Shown: positions 15,076-24,073, numbered from the stretch's first letter. The stretch is 64,000 bases of DNA from JANQJA01 sp040880285 (GCA_040880285.1 JBBDIT010000076.1:1-64000); one strand, 5' to 3'. The notes: generated by a model from the letters alone, not told the origin. Translations and numbers: made by a program.

Positions 15076-16098
15076 CTCTTCCAGAAACAGATGTGCGGCA
15101 GCGGTGCGATTGGAAAGTGCGTCGGCTGCCAGTAATATCGCGCCTGCCGTCCAGGTCGGCTTCTCCAGTGGCCACAGGGCCTTGTCCCGGTACACATAGC
15201 CAGTCCAGTAAGATCCGTCATCATCGCGGAACTGGTGCAGCCAGCTAAATAATTGGATCGCCCTGGGATATTCTCCAGCCGCCAGCAGTGACATCACGAG
15301 TTCGCATGACTCTGCAACTGTCACCCAGGGTTCGTCGTTGACGCAGCGACACCCTAATTCACCCACCACAAATTGTGACCATCTCGACTTCAAGTGTTTA
15401 CGTGCTTTGGCGCCTTTAATGACACCGGTCAGGACCGGGTAGAACCAGTCCATGGCGAACCGGCTCTTGCTGTCCCAGGTACGGTCAAAACATTCGGGAT
15501 GGTTTTGCAATGCGTGACCGAGCCGGGTGCGTGCCAGGGCCCAGTCGGAAGTTTTGATTTCAAGAGTGGTGGCAATGTTGAGCGCGCACTCAAGACTTTT
15601 GTAAATGCTGCTACAGCCGGTGACCAGGGAATCCTGGCGAATACCTTTGGTGGTATCTTCGCACCAGAAAATCTGTCCCTCGTTACCTTGCAAGCGAAGA
15701 ACGAATGCCATTGCCTTTTCGATGACGGGCCACATGGTCTCCAGAAAGTCTGTATCAGCAGTAACCAGATAGTAGTGCCAGACACCGGTAGCAATATAGG
15801 CGACGTAGTTGCTCTCGGCACGCGTGTCATCTTCGACCTCACCGTCTTTATAAGCAGCAAGCCAGCTGCCATTCGGCAGTTGATTGTCCCTGAGCCAATA
15901 GTAAGCTTGCGCCGCCTCGTCGAGGCGATCGCCGATGGTGAGGCCCATGGCAGCCTCAATATGATCCCAGGGGTCCATGCATCCGCCTTCGTACCAGGGG
16001 ATCGCACCGTCCTGTTGCTGGACACGGGCGATGTACTCCACCGTGTCCTGGAAATATTCTGTGGGGAAGAAACCCATCGATACGTATAACTTTGTCAC
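15016..16098 (-). CDS. Alpha/alpha-barrel protein, prenyltransferase/terpene-cyclase-like
   Basis: A 360-residue protein with repeated helix pairs of the squalene/terpene-cyclase and prenyltransferase type: QQDGAIPWYEGGCMDPWDHI, AYYWLRDNQLPNGSW and LHQFRDDDGSYWTGYVY each resemble the QxxxGsW-like repeat. The DxDD or metal motifs of known cyclases are not obvious, so it may be a glycosidase-like barrel or a non-catalytic member. GTG start overlapping the upstream stop by one base. It is the last gene of a three-gene minus-strand operon (glycosyltransferase, methyltransferase, this), pointing to synthesis of a glycan or glycolipid. Confidence 0.6.
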   Translation of the reverse strand: MTKLYVSMGFFPTEYFQDTVEYIARVQQQDGAIPWYEGGCMDPWDHIEAAMGLTIGDRLDEAAQAYYWLRDNQLPNGSWLAAYKDGEVEDDTRAESNYVAYIATGVWHYYLVTADTDFLETMWPVIEKAMAFVLRLQGNEGQIFWCEDTTKGIRQDSLVTGCSSIYKSLECALNIATTLEIKTSDWALARTRLGHALQNHPECFDRTWDSKSRFAMDWFYPVLTGVIKGAKARKHLKSRWSQFVVGELGCRCVNDEPWVTVAESCELVMSLLAAGEYPRAIQLFSWLHQFRDDDGSYWTGYVYRDKALWPLEKPTWTAGAILLAADALSNRTAAAHLFLEESTVLASQDTQRANDAKRLE

Positions 16099-16850
16099 TA
16101 TGTTAAACCAACTGATGATTGTGTTGATGTAGTCTTGACGAAGTACATGACCACGCTTTTGCCCATGATTGGGTTGAGTAACTTATCGAGTCCCTGTGTC
16201 AACCAGGGCCGCTTCATCAGGTCCCATACCAGGAACCTGTGATATGCGCGTACGACTCTGGCGTCTTCGTCATCCTTGTTCGCCTTCCAGAACAGGCATT
16301 TTAGCCACCAGTAGGGCACGTGTAGCGAATGTGCCCAGTGACGCCGATAGTGGACAAAGCCAAGGCGCTTAATATCATCACACAGCATGGACGCGTTGAA
16401 GATGCGAACATGGCCACCTTCCACTTCATGATAGTCATCGCTCAGTTGCCAGCAAACCCACTCGGGGAAAAACCTGGGGACTGAAACGGCAAAGGTGCCG
16501 CCTGTTCGCAAGACCCTGCCTATCTCTCGAAGCACGGCCGCATAGTCAGGAATATGTTCCAGCACCTCGGAACAGATTACCTTGTCAAAGCTGTTGTCGG
16601 CAAACGGCAGGTGTTGTCCGTCTGAGATGGCCAGCAGCAGGTGCTTGTCGTTATTCTCAGGTTCGACGAATTCGCCAAATCGTTCCGCCGTGGTCTTGAG
16701 GTCTTTCATGGACAGGTCAACACCCACGGACTCGACCGCCCTGGCCATGTAGGCTGAAATGGCGTGCCGACCCTCTCCACAGCCGAGATCCAGGATGCGA
16801 TCCCCGTCTGCCAATTGTAGATCCTCAAAATTGATGGTTTGCATCGACAT
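16098..16850 (-). CDS. Class I SAM-dependent methyltransferase (methyltransferase-11 type)
   Basis: A 250-residue methyltransferase. Motif I is ILDLGCGEGRHAISA (near 19-33), then VGVDLS, SDGQHLPFADNSFDKVICSE and the LREIGRVLRTGGTFAVSVPR segment. The C-terminal 100 residues are rich in W, Y and H and may bind a lipid or glycan substrate. It starts directly after the stop of the GT4 gene and overlaps the next gene by one base, so all three are one operon. Confidence 0.8.
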   Translation of the reverse strand: MSMQTINFEDLQLADGDRILDLGCGEGRHAISAYMARAVESVGVDLSMKDLKTTAERFGEFVEPENNDKHLLLAISDGQHLPFADNSFDKVICSEVLEHIPDYAAVLREIGRVLRTGGTFAVSVPRFFPEWVCWQLSDDYHEVEGGHVRIFNASMLCDDIKRLGFVHYRRHWAHSLHVPYWWLKCLFWKANKDDEDARVVRAYHRFLVWDLMKRPWLTQGLDKLLNPIMGKSVVMYFVKTTSTQSSVGLT

Positions 16851-18188
16851 CTATGGTGTTGCACCTGACCGCGCTATCGCCTTGTGGTCTTGTCCAATGA
16901 TGTCCCGGTACAAACGCACCATATCCTTCGCCGCGACCTGCCAGCTGAATTTTTCGACAATACGCTTGCGCCCGGCTTGCGAAAGGCGTGCACGTTCTGT
17001 CGGATTTTCGAGCATTGACTTGATGCCATCTGCCAGCGCCTGGGCATCACGGACGGGCACCAGCAGGCCGGCGTCACCAACAACTTCCGGTAAGGCACCA
17101 CCAGTAGTCGATATCACAGGTACGCCGCAGGACATGGCTTCACCAGCCGGAAATCCGAAGCCTTCATATAAGGAAGGCACAACCACTAGCGTGGACTCTG
17201 CATACAGGCGAACCACATCAAGGGTCGAGACTCCGGAGACGAAAGTTAGCCGGTCCCTGACATCAAGCCTGTCAATGAGCTTGTGGGTATCGCCGTCATC
17301 GTTGAGTTTGCCGAGTATGACGAGCCGTAGCCCGGGATAAGACACTTTCAGTGTTGCGATTGCCTCAATGAGGTATTTGAGCCCTTTGAGTGGCTGGTCT
17401 GCGCTAGCTGTCGCCATGATCTGGAATGGTTTTTTTTCAACTTCCGGTAGTGGTCGGAATATCTCGGTGTCAATACCATTGTAGACAACATTGACACGCC
17501 GGGGATCGAGGCCGAACGCAGTCATAATATCGTTTCTTGAACATTCGGATACTGTAACAATATGGTTGAGGCGTGAGGCTACTTTCTTTTGCATGCCGAT
17601 AAATGAGTGCCAGCGTCTGATCAACAAGCGCAACTTCCAGGTTTGTGCGTTGGATAGCGCTAACGAAAGGTCGCTGGTAATGGGATGATGAATCGTTGTC
17701 AGTAGTGGAATTCCGGCTTCCTGCAGTGCCAGTGTGCCATAACAAAGCGATTGGTTGTCGTGCACTATGTCGTAGTTTGGCCGTTCTCGATGGAAGTACT
17801 GTTGCAGCCGCCGTCCAAAAGTGTAGGGTTCGGGAAAACCTCCGGTTAACATGCTGAAGTATTCGAACGTATCCGAGAAGGATAAAAGGTGCCGCGGCCG
17901 TAGTGCCGTCACGTGATTGGGCGCGGAAAACAGGTCAAGTGATGGCAATTTGATGAGATTGACAGCATCAATGAGATCCGGATAGGGCGGTCCTGAGATA
18001 ACGTCAACGCTATGGCCGTCATCGACAAGTGCTTTACTGAGATAGTGCAGGTAGATGCCTTGTCCGCCACTGTATGGATTACTGCGGTAGCCGAGTAAGG
18101 CGATGCGCAGTGCAGATTCACCATTCGGCTTGACGGTATCGTCAAGGTTGTCGTGGGGAGCCTGGGCAGGAATCTTGCGCTCTAGCAT
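16851..18188 (-). CDS. Glycosyltransferase family 4
   Basis: A 445-residue GT-B enzyme. The N-terminal domain starts near residue 27 (LRIALLGYRSNPYSGGQGIY) with the glycine-rich acceptor loop; the C-terminal donor domain has LIEAIATLK, RLVILGKLND and VVPSLYEGFGFPAGEAMSCG, the conserved EGFGxPxxEAM signature. It should transfer a sugar from a nucleotide donor with retention of configuration, probably at the inner face of the membrane. The first 26 residues are not conserved in the family. First gene of the operon. Confidence 0.85.
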   Translation of the reverse strand: MLERKIPAQAPHDNLDDTVKPNGESALRIALLGYRSNPYSGGQGIYLHYLSKALVDDGHSVDVISGPPYPDLIDAVNLIKLPSLDLFSAPNHVTALRPRHLLSFSDTFEYFSMLTGGFPEPYTFGRRLQQYFHRERPNYDIVHDNQSLCYGTLALQEAGIPLLTTIHHPITSDLSLALSNAQTWKLRLLIRRWHSFIGMQKKVASRLNHIVTVSECSRNDIMTAFGLDPRRVNVVYNGIDTEIFRPLPEVEKKPFQIMATASADQPLKGLKYLIEAIATLKVSYPGLRLVILGKLNDDGDTHKLIDRLDVRDRLTFVSGVSTLDVVRLYAESTLVVVPSLYEGFGFPAGEAMSCGVPVISTTGGALPEVVGDAGLLVPVRDAQALADGIKSMLENPTERARLSQAGRKRIVEKFSWQVAAKDMVRLYRDIIGQDHKAIARSGATP

Positions 18189-18263
18189 AAAAAAGCACGT
18201 ATTGTATGCTGTCGAAGTAGGGATGCCAAATTGCTGTATCGCAGCAGACCTCGCATCAGGTGG

Positions 18264-19232
18264 CTATTCGGTAGTGTCCTGCGCGGGGATATCCGAGGCG
18301 CGCCGACCACGTCTTCTTTTGTCATTGTTCGACAATTCCGAGATCTTGAAGACAGTCTTTGCTTCAACGCGCCGGTCTGCATCATTGCGTCTTTCTGGTC
18401 CGTAAGCCGGTGCATCGTGTTCCTCGGTAAATACGTTGGCATAGAGGTTGGCAACCCAGGCTTGCCCTTCCTGAGTTCGCCTCAGGAATCTCAGTCCTTC
18501 AGAAATAAAGGGATTTACGACTTCCCAGAAGAATTTGGGATAGCCGGCACGAAGGTCCGCGGCGGTGGTGTAGCCCATTTTTGCAGCCTGGCCGGTTTCT
18601 TTAAATTCTGCGAACAGGGCTGAGATTTTGCGAATGTATTGGGGGTCGGCCAATTGGCCGATCAGGTCCGCGGCGCGAATCAGCCCGGGGAAATCGGTGG
18701 CCTCCTGTGCATCTTCTTCACTCGGCACTGGAAAGCGAGTCCGTTCTATGTTGTACAAAATTGTGTCGTAATCGAGCCACTCGTCATTTTCGAAACGTTC
18801 GGATATGTAGATTTTGGCCCGATCAACATGATAGGGCGTCAAGAATGCATCTGTCGAGCCAGGCGGTGGTGAGATGGTTTCCATGTCCTGATTGATGGCG
18901 TAGCGGCCGTTTCGATCAGCCCGGCAAATGCCGCGGACATAGCCGATATCATGATTCAGCAGCGAGACGACAAAGTGTACCCACTCCTTGGCGGAGACGC
19001 TGCCTTCAATGAGAATCTTTCCCCGCAGGATCTCCATACCCACCATGGTAACCATGATGGTGTGATTGACATCGTGGTAGGGCGCATCACTGTTGGCGAT
19101 GATTTCAAGGGCATTCCTGGCGTTCGCTACCAGCAGGTGGATGTCAGTCTCGTTGCCGCCATACATATTGTGATAGTGGTCCACCAGCTCATCGACAAAA
19201 TGCTCGATGACGACAGACGATGGATTGAACAT
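18264..19232 (-). CDS. HD-domain metal-dependent phosphohydrolase
   Basis: A protein of about 322 residues with an HD-type metal site: YHDVNHTIMVTMVG near residues 58-71 and NHDIGYVRGICRADR near 99-113 contain the histidine-aspartate pairs. HD proteins cleave phosphomono- or diesters, often of nucleotides. The C-terminus is a low-complexity basic tail (RRNDADRR, KRRRGRRASD). ATG at 19232 (MFNPSSVVIEHF) is preferred; an earlier start at 19364 would overlap the divergent regulator's upstream region. Separated from the GT4 gene by 75 bases, so co-transcription is possible. Confidence 0.72.
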   Translation of the reverse strand: MFNPSSVVIEHFVDELVDHYHNMYGGNETDIHLLVANARNALEIIANSDAPYHDVNHTIMVTMVGMEILRGKILIEGSVSAKEWVHFVVSLLNHDIGYVRGICRADRNGRYAINQDMETISPPPGSTDAFLTPYHVDRAKIYISERFENDEWLDYDTILYNIERTRFPVPSEEDAQEATDFPGLIRAADLIGQLADPQYIRKISALFAEFKETGQAAKMGYTTAADLRAGYPKFFWEVVNPFISEGLRFLRRTQEGQAWVANLYANVFTEEHDAPAYGPERRNDADRRVEAKTVFKISELSNNDKRRRGRRASDIPAQDTTE

Positions 19233-19416
19233 TCTTGTCTCCGACAATGCGATTGCGTCAGGTATTGTCTCGTGTAAGGGCGTCGAGTCAAGCCATATTT
19301 GTGCTCGACATGGTATATGGCCAATTTCAGGACATCCATGAACCGATCTTGCTAAAATGAACAATCTCGAACTTTGTGGTCTATATCGTGAACATTACTC
19401 ATGCATGGCGAGTCCT

Positions 19417-20337
19417 ATGATCGAACTCAGGCACTTGAAGACCCTGGTGGCACTGCGGGACACCGGGAGCCTGGTTGAGGCAGCGGACCGCCTGTACCTG
19501 ACCCAATCCGCTCTGTCTCACCAGATCAAGGATCTTGAGGATCGGCTGGACTGTACTTTGTTTGTACGTAAGACCAGACCGCCCCGATTTACCAGTGCCG
19601 GCCGGCGCCTCTTGCAACTGGCGGATGACGTGGTGCCGATGTTCAAGGCAGCAGAACGGGACATTGGGCGCCTGGCAGGGGGTGAAGCGGGGCGCCTGCA
19701 TATTTGCATTGAATGCCATAGTTGCTTCCAGTGGCTGATTCCCTGTATCGATCGCTATCGAGGCAATTGGCCTGAGGTGGAACTCGATCTTACCGGCGGC
19801 CATAATTTTGCGCCGTTACCGGCACTGGTGCGTGGTGATCTGGATCTGGTGATTACATCGGATCCGATTGATCTGGCCGGAGTCGAATATGTGCCGTTAT
19901 TTCGCTACGAGGCAATGCTGGCAGTCAACAAACAACACCCTCTTGCCTCAAAGAGCATTATCGAGCCTGAGGACCTGGCGGACCAGATGCTGATTATCTA
20001 TCCTGTTGACCACGATCGGCTCGATATCTTCACGCGGTTTCTGGAACCGGCAGATGTGGAGCCAGCGGCGATTCGAACGGCTGAGCTGACACCCATGATG
20101 GTGCAGTTGGTGGCCAGCGGTCGCGGTGTGACCTGTTTGCCTAACTGGGCGCTGACCGAATATCTGGAAAACGAGACCATTGTCGCGCGTAAACTCGGTG
20201 AGGACGGAGTTTGGGCGACGTTATATGCCGCGATTCGTGAAGACCAGCGTGACGCCCCATTCATGGAAGATTTTCTGGCCACTGCCAGCGACACCTGTTT
20301 TACGAACCTGACCGGGATTCGTCCGGCGAAGGACTAA
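19417..20337 (+). CDS. metR: LysR-type regulator, MetR-like
   Basis: A 306-residue LysR protein: N-terminal winged helix (IELRHLKTLVALRDTGSLVE, then LTQSALSHQIKDLE) and a C-terminal effector domain. The opening and the NLYL-like TQSALSHQIKDLEDRLDCTLFVRK are those of MetR, which binds homocysteine and controls methionine genes. No met gene is adjacent, so the targets are elsewhere. Starts at 19405 and 19417 are both possible; 19417 matches MetR. Divergent from the HD gene. Confidence 0.72.
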   Translation: MIELRHLKTLVALRDTGSLVEAADRLYLTQSALSHQIKDLEDRLDCTLFVRKTRPPRFTSAGRRLLQLADDVVPMFKAAERDIGRLAGGEAGRLHICIECHSCFQWLIPCIDRYRGNWPEVELDLTGGHNFAPLPALVRGDLDLVITSDPIDLAGVEYVPLFRYEAMLAVNKQHPLASKSIIEPEDLADQMLIIYPVDHDRLDIFTRFLEPADVEPAAIRTAELTPMMVQLVASGRGVTCLPNWALTEYLENETIVARKLGEDGVWATLYAAIREDQRDAPFMEDFLATASDTCFTNLTGIRPAKD

Positions 20338-20384
20338 AGCACCTGAGCACCCTGGCGGCTGCGGGCAAGTAGGCTGCCAACGAA

Positions 20385-20414
20385 AAAGCCCCGGGCTTTT
20401 GACACCCGGGGCTT
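20385..20414 (-). terminator. Rho-independent terminator (minus strand)
   Basis: AAGCCCCGGG (20386-20395) pairs with CCCGGGGCTT (20405-20414). Read on the minus strand the stem is followed by CTTTTTCG, a U-tract, so it terminates leftward transcripts. On the plus strand, downstream of metR, it lacks a T-run. Confidence 0.75.
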
Positions 20415-20517
20415 CGTCAACGTAGGGGAGCAAGCTCCGAATCAAGTCTAAAAGACCTAGACCAACTCGGAGGCTCCCTCGATAGACTGACTATTGATGG
20501 GATCACCTCCTTTTACG
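20415..20517 (-). ncRNA. Candidate small transcript or tiny ORF ahead of the terminator
   Basis: The 350 bases between metR and the PNPOx gene hold no normal gene. On the minus strand, AAGGAGGTGATCC (20500-20512) matches the full complement of the 16S rRNA 3' end, an unusually perfect Shine-Dalgarno sequence. No ATG follows at a proper distance; ATC at 20496-20498 would open a 13-codon frame, and a GTG overlapping the site would open a 29-codon one. TCGGAGGCTCC-type inverted repeats (GGAGCCTCCG and CGGAGCTTGCTCC) follow, then the strong terminator at 20385-20414. It may be a small regulatory RNA or a short peptide gene with non-AUG start. The rest, 20518-20687, shows only a TTGACA (20589-20594) and nothing else I recognise. 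Confidence 0.4.
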
Positions 20518-20687
20518 CTCAGGGTGCCGATCGGCGTGCTAAGAGGTTCCCCCTGGATAGAACAACCAGCACGATCATCAATGATCCTGTCAAAAGACAA
20601 AAATGATTTTAATGGGTCGGCCTGGACACGTCAAAGAACTTGTGTCTGATCCATGAAATTTTCATTTTTCAAGATCTGACCCTGAGA

Positions 20688-21284
20688 TTATGGCACCAGA
20701 TACTGGCTGATCCATTCATCGCCTTCGAGCATAAATAATTGTCGATCATGGATGCGATCTTCACGATTCAGGTCGAGCATCTCAATTTTTGTTGCCACGA
20801 GTTCTACCCCGGCTACCTTGGTTGGCGCTGCAATGTCGTCCAGCTTAAATTCCTGTCGTAACCCGGTAATTTGATCGACGAGCTCTGCACGTGAATCGAT
20901 CAATGAGCTCTGGTCGCCTCGATGTTCATAGTAAAGGTCCAGCAGTTTGCTGCCCTTGGGTCGTCTTAGCCAACTAGATTTGACAAACTCCTCATCAACG
21001 AATGCCAGGGTGCCGGAGATACGGTACTGTCGTTGCATGGTGGGATACCACAGGAGCAATTCGTAGTCGCCACCTTCGGTCAGTATCTTCCATTTGGGGC
21101 TCGATTGATTCATGAACACAAGGAAGTGGTTGGCGCGAATTTCTCGCAGCACCAATGTTCTCACAGATGCTTTGCCGTCCTTGTCTGAAAGTGCAAGGAC
21201 ACAAGTATCCGCGTTGGGATCATCGAGCTTTCTGGCGTCGGTCCTGTCGTTTTTGATCTGCGTGATGGGATGTCTACTGGTCAC
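20688..21284 (-). CDS. Pyridoxamine 5'-phosphate oxidase-family flavoprotein
   Basis: A 198-residue PNPOx-like split-barrel protein. FMN-binding marks: DPNADTCVLALSDKDGKASV (near 22-41), RTLVLREI, FLVFMNQSSPKWKIL and the ELLLWYPTMQRQYRISG segment. True PdxH ends in a conserved RLxPx tail that is not seen; the end here is DEWISQYLVP, so the substrate may be other than pyridoxine phosphate. It lies at the end of a minus-strand run of five genes, 21 bases after the metallo-hydrolase. Confidence 0.75.
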   Translation of the reverse strand: MTSRHPITQIKNDRTDARKLDDPNADTCVLALSDKDGKASVRTLVLREIRANHFLVFMNQSSPKWKILTEGGDYELLLWYPTMQRQYRISGTLAFVDEEFVKSSWLRRPKGSKLLDLYYEHRGDQSSLIDSRAELVDQITGLRQEFKLDDIAAPTKVAGVELVATKIEMLDLNREDRIHDRQLFMLEGDEWISQYLVP

Positions 21285-21305
21285 GTCTATGTACCGGGCC
21301 TGGAG

Positions 21306-22160
21306 CTAATCATTGTAGCTGGCCACGATTGTCCTGATCCAGCGTTCTTCATTGATGAAGCCGGCACCCCAGGAGTCCCATTTCTCTTCGAGTCCCGTAT
21401 CAACAATCTGGTCAGCTGACTTACCGTCAGCGAGTGCCCGGTTCACCATACCCGTGGTCTCGATCAGCATATTATAGTAGCGAACGAGGTCTGACTTATC
21501 AGCGAGGGGGCCATGGCCGGGGATAATCGGGACGTCGTCAGGAATGAGTTCAAGCGCCAGCTTGATGTTGCCAAGCAGACCCTGGACACTGCCACCGGCT
21601 TGCAGGTCAACATAGGGGAAGCGGTCACGAAAGAAGTGATCGCCCATATGGACGACTTTGGAGCCCTGGAAAAAAACAATGGTATCACCATCAGTATGAC
21701 CCTCCGGCATATGGATGAGGCGAACATCTTCACCGTTAAAATGGAGGCTGGCCTGATCGGAGTATGTAATTGCGGGCAGACCTTGCGCGGGGAAGTCGTC
21801 GGCATTGAGTAAACGAACCCGGACATTGTCATGTGCCACGATAATGCTGTCTTTTCCGAAATATGGGTTACCGCCCGTGTGATCACCGTGGTAGTGAGTG
21901 TTCAGTACATAGGCAGGTACATCGCTACCCAGCGCCGCGAGTGCTGCTTTGATTCTCGCGGCGAGTGGCGCGTACTGATTGTCCACCATCAGGATTCCAT
22001 CTTCTCCCTTAAGGACACCAATATTGCCACCGGCGCCATATAGCACATAAACATTGCCGGATACGGGCTCGGTTTTGATTTCGACGTTGGTGAATTGGTC
22101 TTGCGCCGCCGCTGGCAATGAAAAGGCAGCTGACACCAGCAGTAAGTGGAATAATCTCAT
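21306..22160 (-). CDS. Exported MBL-fold metallo-hydrolase
   Basis: A 284-residue metallo-beta-lactamase-fold enzyme with an N-terminal signal peptide (MRLFHLLLVSAAFSLPAAAQ), so periplasmic. The zinc motif is LNTHYHGDHTGGN (HxHxDH, near 110-122); further ligands are in PEGHTDGD, HMGDHFF and IIPGHGPL. This resembles the subclass B3/quinoprotein-relay-like hydrolases often called 'MBL fold metallo-hydrolase'; antibiotic hydrolysis cannot be inferred. Translationally close to the PNPOx gene. Confidence 0.82.
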   Translation of the reverse strand: MRLFHLLLVSAAFSLPAAAQDQFTNVEIKTEPVSGNVYVLYGAGGNIGVLKGEDGILMVDNQYAPLAARIKAALAALGSDVPAYVLNTHYHGDHTGGNPYFGKDSIIVAHDNVRVRLLNADDFPAQGLPAITYSDQASLHFNGEDVRLIHMPEGHTDGDTIVFFQGSKVVHMGDHFFRDRFPYVDLQAGGSVQGLLGNIKLALELIPDDVPIIPGHGPLADKSDLVRYYNMLIETTGMVNRALADGKSADQIVDTGLEEKWDSWGAGFINEERWIRTIVASYND

Positions 22161-22187
22161 GTCCTCTCCTCGGATGATGAAAATCGC

Positions 22188-22778
22188 TTATTCGTTTGTA
22201 TCCGGATCAAAATCATACACCCCGTAGAGAAATCCTTCAGGATCATTCTGGTTCATGGAAGACCAGAGTTCGGCAATTCTGGGGTCACTGACGACACCTG
22301 AGTTCTGTGCACCCTGGCTCGAAAGATACAGGAAGCCGACGATGACTCCCAGTTGCTGCTTGACGCTCTCGGCGATTCGCAGGAATGTTTCCTTGCGTGC
22401 ATGGAGTTCCGATGCACGGATGGCTTCTGACTGAATGACGGCCTGTTCCGCAAATTTCTGTATTTCCACATACTGCATCTTGATGGCGGCGGTATTTTGG
22501 GCAAGTTCTTTTTGCTGCGAGAAGTAGGCGAGTACGAACCCGAGGAATACAAGCGGTGCAAATGCGCCCTCCAAAAATCCTCCAAGAATATCAATGTGTA
22601 CGTTACCGATAGATTGCCAACCGACCTGCGCCGACACGTAAACCGCCGGCATGGCGATCCAGAACAGTGAGGTTACGATACCGAACCAGACTCGCCAGTC
22701 AGTGTTGCCACCGAAAGGCGTGAAGGGTTCTTCCTGAACGGCAGGCGTGCTGGTATCGGTTTGCTGGTGACTGTTCAT
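22188..22778 (-). CDS. Membrane protein with coiled-coil segment, unknown function
   Basis: About 196 residues from the ATG at 22778 (MNSHQQTDTSTPAVQEE). After a polar N-terminus come two membrane segments (WFGIVTSLFWIAMPAVYVSA and FLEGAFAPLVFLGFVLAYF), then a helical, probably coiled-coil stretch (QKELAQNTAAIKMQYVEIQK onward) and a C-terminal tail. Earlier in-frame starts at 22844 and 22865 would add about 30 uncharacteristic residues. I do not recognise the family. Confidence 0.6.
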   Translation of the reverse strand: MNSHQQTDTSTPAVQEEPFTPFGGNTDWRVWFGIVTSLFWIAMPAVYVSAQVGWQSIGNVHIDILGGFLEGAFAPLVFLGFVLAYFSQQKELAQNTAAIKMQYVEIQKFAEQAVIQSEAIRASELHARKETFLRIAESVKQQLGVIVGFLYLSSQGAQNSGVVSDPRIAELWSSMNQNDPEGFLYGVYDFDPDTNE

Positions 22779-22874
22779 TGTATGGCTGACTCCGACAACG
22801 CCTGTTCGCTCCAACTCATCAATTATCGCCCACCCAGAACGCATCGCGGTACGCTTTTCTCCCAATTAATCGGG

Positions 22875-23570
22875 TTACGGGAGCTCCGCTGCATCCGGCA
22901 GCTCTCCTGTCAACGAGGCCCTTTGGGATACTTCGATCCAGTTGTGATCAGGATCCTTGATAAAGCTGATTCTGGCTGTACTCCCGAGTGTGACAGGGGC
23001 GCGCCCTTCTGTGCCACCGAGTTCGATGATCCGCGCATGCTCCCGGTCCACATCCCATACCTGTACGGTAATGTAACGATATCCCTTGCCGCGCATGTCT
23101 GCTGCAGGGATATAATTCGTGTTCTCGGTCAGGAAAAAACGGGTCGTTGCCCAACGAAAGACGCCGGGAGCAACTTCATCGGCTTCCAGAATTCGTTGGT
23201 AGAAGTCCCTGGATCGTTGCAAGTCAGAAACTTCCATACGCATCCCGATATGGGTCACGCCTTCATATCCTGTGGGTACCAGAGTTACTTTATTACCGTC
23301 AGGGTCCATCAGGGGTCGAGGTGAGGACAGGTTGGGGCTTGCTATCAGCAACTCGCAATACCCGGTAGTACCACTGTCCGGTAACCGATCGCGAATACTG
23401 TTTAACTTGAATACCGATCCATTCAGGCTGTGTCGGTGTTGATGGGTCCCGCCGCCGACTTTGAGCAGTTCTTCGTACGGCAGGCCCACTTGTTCTTGCC
23501 AGAACCGGAGCATGGCCTCTGTGTTATTGGTCTGGAGACCGATATCAATGTAATCTTTGGCGAGTTTCAT
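22875..23570 (-). CDS. VOC-family (glyoxalase/dioxygenase-like) protein
   Basis: A 231-residue protein with two VOC modules, roughly residues 6-102 and 108-220. VHIG-like GVTHIGMRMEVSDLQRSRDF opens the second module and FIKDPDHNWIEVSQ closes it with the metal-ligand glutamate. First-module marks are IDIGLQTNNTEAMLRFW and LMDPDGNKVTLV. Such proteins are metal-dependent lyases, isomerases or dioxygenases; no substrate can be assigned. Its start overlaps the stop of the upstream small gene by four bases. Confidence 0.78.
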   Translation of the reverse strand: MKLAKDYIDIGLQTNNTEAMLRFWQEQVGLPYEELLKVGGGTHQHRHSLNGSVFKLNSIRDRLPDSGTTGYCELLIASPNLSSPRPLMDPDGNKVTLVPTGYEGVTHIGMRMEVSDLQRSRDFYQRILEADEVAPGVFRWATTRFFLTENTNYIPAADMRGKGYRYITVQVWDVDREHARIIELGGTEGRAPVTLGSTARISFIKDPDHNWIEVSQRASLTGELPDAAELP

Positions 23571-23845
23571 GTGATCTCCCGCGGGAATTCTTCCGATGCC
23601 AATTCCTGGCTATTGGCGATGAGGCTGGCGCGAACACCTGTTTCACTATAAATGACCAGACCTTCAATGAACTCGTGCCACTCATAGTCAGTCTGGACAG
23701 TGGATGTGAGTTTGAGGGTAATCGGTAGTTGATCGCTTCGTACATGCTCTCGAACAATGCCGTTGACTTTGAGGCGTGCCGCAGGGCTCGTGTCGAATTC
23801 GAGTGCAAGTCGTGCGCCGCGGTAGTTGATTTCGAGCCTTTGCAT
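23567..23845 (-). CDS. Conserved-looking small protein, unknown function
   Basis: A 92-residue protein (MQRLEINYRGARLALEFDTS) rich in beta-strand-like alternation, with no membrane segment or known motif. Its stop overlaps the VOC gene's start by four bases (ATGA), so they are translationally coupled. It opens the minus-strand run 23845-20688. I do not recognise the family. Confidence 0.6.
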   Translation of the reverse strand: MQRLEINYRGARLALEFDTSPAARLKVNGIVREHVRSDQLPITLKLTSTVQTDYEWHEFIEGLVIYSETGVRASLIANSQELASEEFPREIT

Positions 23846-23883
23846 GGGTTCACGGATTGTGGGTAATGGCGGATTATAACGTG

Positions 23884-24036
23884 AGAACGGCGCTGGCGCG
23901 CCTACAGAACGCAGGCTACAGAACGCAGGCTACAGCACGGCGCTAACGCGCCTACAGAACGGGGCCGTTGGCCCCTACAGAACGCGGCTTCGCCGCTACA
24001 GAACGCAGGCTACAGCACGGCGCTGGCGCGCCTACC
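23884..24036 (+). repeat. Array A of short hairpin repeats
   Basis: Eight units share the frame GAACG (or GCACG) - variable palindrome - CTACA. The palindromes differ: GCGCTGGCGCGC, GCGCTAACGCGC, GGGCCGTTGGCCCC and CGGCTTCGCCG, while three units carry only CAGG. The constant part resembles the spacers of REP-type hairpins of pseudomonads. The same units occur in reverse orientation in array B (24356-24497). Confidence 0.85.
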
Positions 24037-24073
24037 GGAAAGTCACAATGAACAGCAGCAAGCTCGCGATCAA

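Noticed and set aside
20500..20512. Remnant of a 16S rRNA 3' end (GGATCACCTCC)
   Set aside because: Sequence before it does not match 16S; on the other strand it is a Shine-Dalgarno sequence.
23884..24036. CRISPR array
   Set aside because: Units are 14-23 bases with a constant frame and palindromic variable parts, no 28-37-base repeats and no spacers of uniform length; no cas genes.
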